From Rhabdothermincola salaria (GTDB lineage: Bacteria > Actinomycetota > Acidimicrobiia > Acidimicrobiales > Acidimicrobilacustridaceae), in NCBI RefSeq assembly GCF_021246445.1, contig NZ_JAJQXW010000002.1, positions 310,001-374,000 on the forward strand: a DNA stretch of 64,000 nucleotides, read 5' to 3'. The notes beneath the pieces are model-generated. The model did no database searches. It was not told where the DNA came from and was given only the letters and a program-made list of their open reading frames with translations. Positions 54,615-64,000 of this stretch are shown piece by piece; positions within the stretch are counted from its first letter, which is position 1; each line of letters begins with the position of its first letter. Made by a program: the position numbers and the translations under genes.

Positions 54615-56720
54615 TCACAGCGATCGACCCACGAGGTAGCCGCTGCGCACGGCCCCCTGGATGTAGCCCACCTCGCCGGCGTCACCCACCACGTGGACCT
54701 CGAACCCAGCGGCGCGCACCGCGTCGGCCAGGCCGGTGTCGGGCACCACGCCGCCGGCCAGGATCACCTGGTCGGCCACGGCCGTGCGCTCCTCGTCGGC
54801 CACCCGGTAGGTGACGGCCCGCTCGTCGATGCCCACCAGCTCGGCCCCGCTCACGAACACCACTCCGAGCTCGCGGGCCTCGTGCAACGCCCGGGCCCGG
54901 CGAGGGTGGGCCATCTCCACCCCGAGCTTCTCGCCGGCCTCGAGCACGGTGACGCGCCGGTCGCGCTCGGCCAGGAACTCGGCCAGCTCGACGCCCACCA
55001 GGCCACCGCCCCAGACCACGACGTCGTCGCCGAAGGGCATCCAGCGGCGCGAGAGCTCGCGGACCCTGGCCATGTCGTCGGTGAGGCCGAGGCGCCGGCC
55101 GGCGCCGACCGCCAGGCGCTCGTGCCACCGCAGGCCACGGGCGCCGTCGCCGCCCCCGCCGGTCAGCAGGGCCCGTAGGTCGTCGCCGGAGAGCACGTGG
55201 GGCAGGTGGGCACCGGGCACGGGGGGACGTTCACGGCGGGCTCCGGTGGCCACCACGACGGCATCCGGCGAGAGGGTCCGCAGGGTCGCCGCGTCGGCCG
55301 AGGTGTCGAGGCGCACGTCCACGCCGGCCTCGGCGATGGCGGCCGAGAGGTAGCGCACCAGCTCGGCGTTCATGGGCGTGGTGAGCGACGAGAAGCGGGC
55401 CGTGCCGCCGAGGTGCGGCGACCGCTCGAGCAGGGTGACCCGGTGGCCCCGCAGGACGGCGACGCGGGCCGCCTCCATGCCGCCGGGACCTCCGCCCACC
55501 ACGACGACGTGTCGCGCGGGGTCGGCCGGAGGCAACGGCCCCTCGTCGTAGTGGCCGAGCTCGGCGTTGACGGCGCACACCGGGGTGCCGTCCCAGAAGT
55601 TCTGGGCGACGCAGACGTAGCAGTTGATGCAGGTGCGCACCAGATCCGGGCGCCCGGCGGCCAGGCGGGCCGGGATCTCGGGATCGGCCAGCAGCTGACG
55701 GCCCATGGAGACGAAGTCGCAGACACCCTCGCCGATGAGCCGATCGCCGGCCTCGGGCATGATGCGGCCCACGGCGATCACGGGGATCGACACGGCGGCC
55801 TTCACCGTGCGGGCGTAGTCGACGTACTGCTCGGGCTTCCAGGGCAGTGGCCCGAGGGTGAATCCGGTGCCCATGGCGTTGGGGGCGCTGGCGCTGACGT
55901 GGACAGCGTGTGCCCCCGCCTCCTCCGCGAGGCGGGCGTGCCGGGCGGCCAGATCGGGGGTGATGCCTCCCTCGACGTGCTCGCTGCCGTCGAGGCGCAC
56001 GATCACGGCGAAGTCGTCGCCGCAGCGGGCCCGGATGGCCGCCACGACCTCGACCAGCAGGCGGGCCCGCCGCTCGACGGTGCCGCCGTACTCGTCGTCG
56101 CGCCGGTTGAACCGGGGCGAGAGGAACTCGGCGATCAGGTAGCCGTGGGCGGCGTGCACCTCGATGCCGTCGAGCCCCGCCGCCTGGACGCGAGCGGCGG
56201 CGTCGGCGAAGGAGTCGACCACCCAGGCGATGTCGTCGAGCGTGGCCTGGTGCTGGGTGGGCTGCTTGCCCCCGGTGAGAGCCGCCATCTTCATCAGCTC
56301 GGGCACGGTGATGGCGCTGATGTCGTAGTCCTCCGGGGGGAGGGGCACCGACGGCACCAGCTGGGCCCGGTCGTCCTGGGCGTCGACGCCGGCGGTCTTG
56401 CCGTGGTGGCAGGCCTGCACGATCATCTTCGAGCCGTGGGCGTGCACCGCCTCGGCGAGGCGGCGGAGGCCGGGGACGAAGCGGTCGTCGGAGAGCGCCG
56501 GCTGATGTCGCGACGTGGCGCCCACCGGCCAGGCCACCGCCGAGGTCTCGAGGATCAACAGCCCCACCCGGCCCTCGGCCCGCGCCTCGTAGTGGGCGAT
56601 GGTGAGGTCGGTGACCGCACCCTCGTCGCACGTGTTCTGGTCCATCGCCGGCATCACGATGCGGTTGCGGGTGCGCAGGGGCCCGATGCGGCCGGGCGCG
56701 AGCAGGTTGATCGGTTCCAT
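54615..56720 (-). CDS. Old-yellow-enzyme / 2,4-dienoyl-CoA-reductase-like iron-sulfur flavoprotein
   Basis: 701 aa, same architecture as FadH/BaiCD/trimethylamine dehydrogenase. The N-terminal FMN TIM barrel (residues ~5-360) contains GLDGIEVHAAHGYLIAEF and SPRFNRRDDEYGG. A [4Fe-4S] motif CINCYVCVAQNFWDGTPVC (C-x2-C-x3-C-x11-C) is followed by FAD and NAD(P) Rossmann domains (GGGPGGMEAA; WGGGLVGVELAE). Reduces conjugated enoyl or enone bonds with NAD(P)H. ATG 56720 begins MEPINLL; TACCCT lies 9 bases upstream. Single gene; fits the window's lipid/steroid-like catabolic theme. Confidence 0.9.
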   Translation of the reverse strand: MEPINLLAPGRIGPLRTRNRIVMPAMDQNTCDEGAVTDLTIAHYEARAEGRVGLLILETSAVAWPVGATSRHQPALSDDRFVPGLRRLAEAVHAHGSKMIVQACHHGKTAGVDAQDDRAQLVPSVPLPPEDYDISAITVPELMKMAALTGGKQPTQHQATLDDIAWVVDSFADAAARVQAAGLDGIEVHAAHGYLIAEFLSPRFNRRDDEYGGTVERRARLLVEVVAAIRARCGDDFAVIVRLDGSEHVEGGITPDLAARHARLAEEAGAHAVHVSASAPNAMGTGFTLGPLPWKPEQYVDYARTVKAAVSIPVIAVGRIMPEAGDRLIGEGVCDFVSMGRQLLADPEIPARLAAGRPDLVRTCINCYVCVAQNFWDGTPVCAVNAELGHYDEGPLPPADPARHVVVVGGGPGGMEAARVAVLRGHRVTLLERSPHLGGTARFSSLTTPMNAELVRYLSAAIAEAGVDVRLDTSADAATLRTLSPDAVVVATGARRERPPVPGAHLPHVLSGDDLRALLTGGGGDGARGLRWHERLAVGAGRRLGLTDDMARVRELSRRWMPFGDDVVVWGGGLVGVELAEFLAERDRRVTVLEAGEKLGVEMAHPRRARALHEARELGVVFVSGAELVGIDERAVTYRVADEERTAVADQVILAGGVVPDTGLADAVRAAGFEVHVVGDAGEVGYIQGAVRSGYLVGRSL

Positions 56721-56793
56721 CAACCGGTGAGGGTAGCGATCGGTGGCCGTCCGCCTCGTGGTCGCTGGCCGGGTGCGGGGGTAGGACCTCGTC

Positions 56794-57336
56794 ATGCCCG
56801 ACCGGTCGAACGCGGACGACTACGGCGACGTCCCCGCCCAACTCCTCGATCACCACACCCACCAGGACGAGCTCCGCCAGCGCTACTACGGGCTGCTCCA
56901 GGAGCTCCGGGTGCTGCTGCCGGGCGTGACGGTGCTGGTGGCCTTCCTGTTGACCGCCCCGTTCAACAGCCGGTTCAACGAGCTCGACGACGTCGAGCGG
57001 GCGGCGTTCTCGTTGGCGCTGTGGTCATCGATCATGGCCGTGATCAGCTTCGTGTCACCGACGGTGTTCCATCGCATCGGCGGGCGCACCCTGCGCGCCG
57101 AACGGCTCATCTGGGGCATCCGCACCATGCGGGCCGGGCTGGTGTTCTTCGCCACCGCCCTGCTCTCGGCCAGCCTGGTGGTGACCCGCTTCCTCTTCTC
57201 GCCGGTGGTGGCAGCGGCGTTCGTGGCCAGCATCGGCGCATCGATGGTCGTCGCCTGGGTCGTCGTGCCCGTCGCCATCACCCGGCGCAAGAACGGTGCG
57301 CCCACCCATCCCGACCCCACCGGGGAGCCCGGCTGA
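56794..57336 (+). CDS. DUF6328-family membrane protein
   Basis: 180 aa. A hydrophilic N-terminus, the family-type stretch LLQELRVLLPGVTVLVAFLL at the first helix, FNELDDVERAAFSLAL, then three more helices and a charged C-terminal tail. Four predicted transmembrane segments. Function unknown in the family. ATG 56794; TAGGAC 6 bases upstream is an imperfect version of the leaderless box. Lies 67 bases before the beta-galactosidase. Confidence 0.82.
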   Translation: MPDRSNADDYGDVPAQLLDHHTHQDELRQRYYGLLQELRVLLPGVTVLVAFLLTAPFNSRFNELDDVERAAFSLALWSSIMAVISFVSPTVFHRIGGRTLRAERLIWGIRTMRAGLVFFATALLSASLVVTRFLFSPVVAAAFVASIGASMVVAWVVVPVAITRRKNGAPTHPDPTGEPG

Positions 57337-57346
57337 GCGGGCGTGA

Positions 57347-60565
<3,219 letters not shown>

Positions 60566-60583
60566 CGGTCTCGGCGAGCCCGG

Positions 60584-60817
60584 CTACGACCCGGTGACCA
60601 CCCGGACCTCGTCGCCGAGCGCGGTGACGACGTCGCCGGGACGCAGCTGGCGGCCCCGACGGTGCTCGACCTCGCCGTTGACGACGACGTCGTCGCCCTC
60701 GAGCAGCATCTTGGCGTCGGATCCCGAATCGATCAGACCGGCCAGCTTCAACAGCTGGCCGAGTCGGATGGACTCGTCGGTGATGGCCACGTCTCGCACG
60801 GCTCCATGGTGGTGCAT
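60584..60817 (-). CDS. S4-domain RNA-binding protein (YbcJ/YaaA-like)
   Basis: 77 aa from ATG 60817. The S4 fold is clear: SIRLGQLLKLAGLIDSGSDA, EGDDVVVNGEVEHRRGRQL and PGDVVTALGDEVRVV. Small S4 proteins bind structured RNA, often at the ribosome. The start is uncertain: GTG 60799 and GTG 60790 give 71- and 68-aa versions that match the usual family start more closely, but neither has a good ribosome site. It lies 35 bases after the GH3 gene on the same strand. Confidence 0.82.
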   Translation of the reverse strand: MHHHGAVRDVAITDESIRLGQLLKLAGLIDSGSDAKMLLEGDDVVVNGEVEHRRGRQLRPGDVVTALGDEVRVVTGS

Positions 60818-60852
60818 CCGAGCCGTGCCGGCCGCCCCACCGCGACCGGGCG

Positions 60853-63417
60853 TCAGCCCGGGACCGGGCCCCCGTCGACGACCTCGACGGTGACGACGTG
60901 GTCGACGACGGCCGAGGAGCGACCCACGTGGAGGTGATGGGCGCCCGGGTCGACGGCCCAGCCCCGCTCGCGGCCCAGCCCCGACGGGGGTCGCACCCAG
61001 GCGACCTGGGTGGCCAGGAGGTGGGCGAACCGGTCGGCGTCGGGGTCGCCCGGCTGCCAGTAGGCGAAGGACCGGCCGTCGAGCTCGAGGCGCACCGTGC
61101 CGGTCTCGCCCGGGTCGAGGGTGATGCGAGCGAAGGCCTTCAGCTCCTTGGGGGGTCGGGCCAGCAAGGGCTCGTCGCACCCGACGTAGAGCTGCACCAC
61201 CTCGGACCCCGTTCGGTCGCCGACGTTGGTGACCGGCACCTCCACCACGATCCCCTCACCCGCGCGCAGCCTCGTGGCCGAGCACACCGGCCGGCCCAGC
61301 TCGAAGCGGGTGTAGGAGAGGCCGTGCCCGAACGGGAAGGCCACCGGCAGGTGGCGCTCCTCGTACCAGCGGTAGCCGACGAACAGCCGCTCGCCGTAGA
61401 CCACCCGGCCGTTCTCGGCCGGGAAGTTGCCGTGGCTGGGGTTGTGCTCGAGACGCACCGGGACGGTGGTGGGCAGCCGCCCACCGGGCTCGGCGTCGCC
61501 GAGCAGCACGTCGACGAGCCCGTCGGCCATCTCCTCGCCACCGAACCAGACCTGGAGCAGGGCCCGGGCCCGTTCGGCCCACGGGGTGAGTACCACCGAT
61601 CCGGTGTTGAGGACCACCACGGCGTCGGGGGCGACGGCCAGGATGCGCTCCACGAGCTCGTCCTGGCGTCCGGGCAGGTTCATCGAGGTGCGATCGGCGC
61701 CCTCGGACTCCCAGTCGGCGTCGGTGCCCACCACCACCACCACGGCATCGGCGTCGCGGGCGGCCGCGACCGCTCGGTCGATGCCGTCGGCCGCGGGGGC
61801 CGGCCGAACGCCGAGCTTGGCCCCCGCCAGCAGGCCGCCATCGGGGTTCGTGCACTCGAGCACCAGCGCGACCGGGTGGTCGGGCCGCAGGTCGACCTCG
61901 ACGGTGAGCTCCCGGGAGCCGAGGCCGAGGAAGTCGTGGCCGGGCGGCAGAGGGCCCGCGGTCCCGTCCAGCACCACCTCGCCGTCGAGGAGCAGGCGCG
62001 ACGGACCGGTCTGCACCAGCGAGAGCAGCCAGGGTCCGGGCTCGTCGACCTCGAGGGTGGCCGTGGCCCGACACGACCACGTGTCGCCGACGCTCGCGGC
62101 CGGGGCACCGAACCACACGGCGGTGCCGCTGTCGCGCCGGTCGCGGTGCAGGATCGCTCCGCCGAGGTCGTCGGGGGCGAAGAACGACACCGTGAGGCCC
62201 GGCTCGCCGTCGTCGCCCGTCAACCAGCGCCCGGGGACCTCCGGGGTGGTGAGGGAGATGTCGACCCCGGCCTCGTGCACGAGCTCGACGCCCGCGCCGA
62301 GACGGGAGCGGAGCGCCTCCAGGGGCGACACCAGCCGGTGGGCCGGCAGGTTGGCTGATCCGCCCCCCATGATCTGGGCCCGGGCGGCGTTGGGGCCGAT
62401 GACCGCCACCCGCCGCAGACGGTCGGCCTCCAGGGGCAGCACCCCGTCGTTGCGCAACAGGACGGTGGCGCCGATGGCGGCCTGGCGGGCGACGGCCCGA
62501 TGGCCCGGATCGTCGACCGAGCGAGGCTGCTCGGCCGGGTCGTGGTCGAGGGCCCCGACCCGGTCGAGGGTGCCGAGGAGCCGGGTGACGGCGGCATCGA
62601 CGTCGGACTCGGCGACCACCCCGCCCCGCACGGCCTCGACCAGGGCCGGCCCGTAGGCCCGCGCCGGGCCGGGCATCTCGAGGTCGAGCCCGGCGCGGAT
62701 GGCGAGGGGCGTCTGGGCCAGGGCGAACCAGTCGCTGACCACGAACCCCTCGAACCCCCATTCGTCGCGCAGGATGCCGGCCAACAGCGTGGCGCTGTCG
62801 GCGCAGTGCTCGCCGTTGAGCCGGTTGTAGGAGGTCATGATCCCGAGGGCTCCGCCCTGTCGGACGGCCATCTCGAACGGCACGAGGTACAGCTCGCGCA
62901 GCGTGCGCTCGTCGACGACGGAGTCGGCCACGAACCGGTCGAGCTCGGACTCGTTGCCGGCGAAGTGCTTGACCGTGGTGACGACCCCACGTGACTGCGC
63001 CCCGGCGACGAAGGCGGTGGCGATGCGTCCGGCGAGCACCGGGTCCTCGGAGTAGGACTCGAAGTTGCGCCCGCCGAGCGGCGATCGGTGCAGGTTGACC
63101 GTGGGCGCCAGCAGCACCCGACAGGCCTTGGTCCGGGCTTCCTCGCCCAATACCGCCCCGACCCGTTCGATCAGCTCGACGTCCCACGTCGCTCCCAGCG
63201 CCGCACCACAGGGCACGCACAGGGCGGTGAGCGGCTCCCCTTCGACCATCTCGGCGAGCATGGGCCCCCGGGCCCCGTTGGGCCCGTCGGTGACGCGCAC
63301 GGACGGGATGCCGAGGCGCTCCACCGCCGTGGTCGACCACAGATCGGCACCGGCCAGCAGTCGGGTCTTCTCGTCGAGGGTCAGCTCGCCGACGAGTTGG
63401 GCGACGTCACGGGGCAC
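60853..63417 (-). CDS. Beta-glucosidase-type glycoside hydrolase family 3 with PA14 domain
   Basis: 854 aa. N-terminal GH3 barrel with TDGPNGARGP, SPLGGRNFESYSEDP, VKHFAGNE and nucleophile Asp229 in GFVVSDWFA. The second alpha/beta domain is interrupted by a PA14-like module (about residues 400-535), then VVVVGTDADWESEGADR. A fibronectin-III-like C-terminal domain follows (VTNVGDRTGSEVVQLYV, FARITLDPGETGTV). No signal peptide, so probably intracellular. GTG 63417 follows GGAGGA by 6 bases; TACGGT at 63450-63455 is a fitting -10. Confidence 0.93.
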   Translation of the reverse strand: MPRDVAQLVGELTLDEKTRLLAGADLWSTTAVERLGIPSVRVTDGPNGARGPMLAEMVEGEPLTALCVPCGAALGATWDVELIERVGAVLGEEARTKACRVLLAPTVNLHRSPLGGRNFESYSEDPVLAGRIATAFVAGAQSRGVVTTVKHFAGNESELDRFVADSVVDERTLRELYLVPFEMAVRQGGALGIMTSYNRLNGEHCADSATLLAGILRDEWGFEGFVVSDWFALAQTPLAIRAGLDLEMPGPARAYGPALVEAVRGGVVAESDVDAAVTRLLGTLDRVGALDHDPAEQPRSVDDPGHRAVARQAAIGATVLLRNDGVLPLEADRLRRVAVIGPNAARAQIMGGGSANLPAHRLVSPLEALRSRLGAGVELVHEAGVDISLTTPEVPGRWLTGDDGEPGLTVSFFAPDDLGGAILHRDRRDSGTAVWFGAPAASVGDTWSCRATATLEVDEPGPWLLSLVQTGPSRLLLDGEVVLDGTAGPLPPGHDFLGLGSRELTVEVDLRPDHPVALVLECTNPDGGLLAGAKLGVRPAPAADGIDRAVAAARDADAVVVVVGTDADWESEGADRTSMNLPGRQDELVERILAVAPDAVVVLNTGSVVLTPWAERARALLQVWFGGEEMADGLVDVLLGDAEPGGRLPTTVPVRLEHNPSHGNFPAENGRVVYGERLFVGYRWYEERHLPVAFPFGHGLSYTRFELGRPVCSATRLRAGEGIVVEVPVTNVGDRTGSEVVQLYVGCDEPLLARPPKELKAFARITLDPGETGTVRLELDGRSFAYWQPGDPDADRFAHLLATQVAWVRPPSGLGRERGWAVDPGAHHLHVGRSSAVVDHVVTVEVVDGGPVPG

Positions 63418-63467
63418 GGCGGTTCCTCCAGGTCCGGCGGGGCCCCGACCGTAGCGGCGCGGACGCG

Positions 63468-63512
63468 ACGGAGCCCGGGAGGCGGCGGGCACCGCTCCCT
63501 CCCGGGCTCCGT
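63468..63512. terminator. 15-bp perfect hairpin between SHOCT and GH3 genes
   Basis: Arms 63468-63482 and 63498-63512 (core GAGCCCGGGAGG) with a 15-base loop. It lies 63 bases after the stop of the gene ending at 63575 and just upstream of the GH3 promoter on the same strand. No U tract. Confidence 0.7.
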
Positions 63513-63574
63513 GTCACCAGTCGGGTCCGTCCGGCGCCAGTCGGCCGTCCCCGTGCGGTCGGACGCTCAGTCGC

Positions 63575-63967
63575 TCAGGCGACGACCTTGGCCTTCATCG
63601 ACTCGTACTCGGCGTCGCTGAGCTTGCCCCGGTCGTGCAGGTCGGCCAGCTGGGCCAGCTGCTCGGCCGGCGTGGCGGTGGAGGCCGCTTCGCGGATGTA
63701 GCTGTCCATGGCCGCCTTCTGATCCTCGGCCATCTTCATCTGGTTCTTCGCCATCTTGCCGCCATTGACGATGAGGTAGATGAAGACGCCCAGGTAGGGA
63801 AGGGCCAGGAGCACGACGACCCAGCCAGCCTTGAGCCAGCCGTTGAAGTCACGGTTGAACAGGTCCATGAACACCTGGAACAGCAACATGATCCAGATGA
63901 AGAACAGGAAGAAGTAGAGGATGGTCAGGAAGACCTGACCGGTCCCCCATTCGGCGGCGAACACCAT
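63575..63967 (-). CDS. Membrane protein with SHOCT domain
   Basis: 130 aa. Two N-terminal helices (FLTILYFFLFFIWIMLLFQV and AGWVVVLLALPYLGVFIYLI) with the PLD-nuclease-N-like FNRDFNGWLKAGWV linker, a basic amphipathic stretch, and a C-terminal SHOCT motif (EQLAQLADLHDRGKLSDAEY, then SMKAKVVA). SHOCT tails act as short oligomerisation or targeting modules; the specific role is unknown. ATG 63967 is 8 bases after AAGGAG. Confidence 0.87.
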   Translation of the reverse strand: MVFAAEWGTGQVFLTILYFFLFFIWIMLLFQVFMDLFNRDFNGWLKAGWVVVLLALPYLGVFIYLIVNGGKMAKNQMKMAEDQKAAMDSYIREAASTATPAEQLAQLADLHDRGKLSDAEYESMKAKVVA

Positions 63968-64000
63968 CGCGGGAGCTCCTTGGTCGACTCACCTCGTCCG

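Overview
The window is very GC-rich, with GC-saturated third codon positions, many GTG starts and dense 4-base stop/start overlaps. It reads as the chromosome of a high-GC actinobacterium. Monomeric NADP isocitrate dehydrogenase, an F420-type luciferase-like enzyme, several SDRs and frequent leaderless promoters suggest a deep-branching lineage such as Acidimicrobiia; that placement is inference. I found no rRNA, tRNA, CRISPR array, insertion sequence, integrase or prophage. Gene-free gaps are all shorter than 300 bases.

Layout. 0-9.3 kb is a lipid/xenobiotic-catabolism neighbourhood: a truncated DUF1214 protein and an SDR face an overlapping sulfotransferase / hotdog / SDR operon. A lipoprotein serine hydrolase and a GlsB-like membrane protein follow, then an SDR / amidohydrolase / Rieske oxygenase operon divergent from a TetR regulator. 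10.5-14.3 kb holds a secreted cysteine-repeat protein and an ABC exporter pair. 14.4-19.0 kb is a tightly overlapped DabB-DabA-PII-like operon (energy-coupled inorganic carbon uptake) read from one leaderless promoter. It is divergent from a universal stress protein followed by a ferric-reductase-like flavocytochrome. 21.5-28.6 kb carries a VOC protein, an alpha/beta hydrolase, a trypsin/PDZ lipoprotein, a flavin reductase, a FUSC-like membrane protein, and an O-methyltransferase / VOC / pseudo-hydrolase operon. 28.8-34.3 kb has an unknown protein, an MFS transporter, a COQ4-family protein, and a Tat lipoprotein with a GMC dehydrogenase. 34.4-43.5 kb is central metabolism and surface genes: PEP synthase, isocitrate dehydrogenase, a 2-hydroxyacid dehydrogenase, a large GT-C-like membrane protein and a Fur regulator. 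43.6-52.7 kb has a polyproline protein, a META lipoprotein, a TauE/DUF1634 pair, an FAD hydroxyacid oxidase plus TPP enzyme operon, a HiPIP-like protein, a patatin, acylphosphatase and an LLM enzyme. 52.9-64 kb has a DEAD-box helicase, an old-yellow-enzyme flavoprotein, DUF6328, a GH2 beta-galactosidase, an S4 protein, a GH3 glycosidase and a SHOCT membrane protein.

Most notable: (i) a recurrent TANNNT box 6-8 bases before the start codon at about 15 genes, one of which points to an ATC start; (ii) a COQ4-family protein with an intact zinc motif in a lineage expected to use menaquinone; (iii) an FrsA-like hydrolase that has lost both its nucleophilic Ser and its His; (iv) a 16-bp perfect inverted repeat whose outer arm is interrupted by a C tract; (v) a HiPIP-like four-cysteine protein; (vi) a secreted protein built from QC...C repeats. 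No single region stands out as a complete new defence or mobile system.
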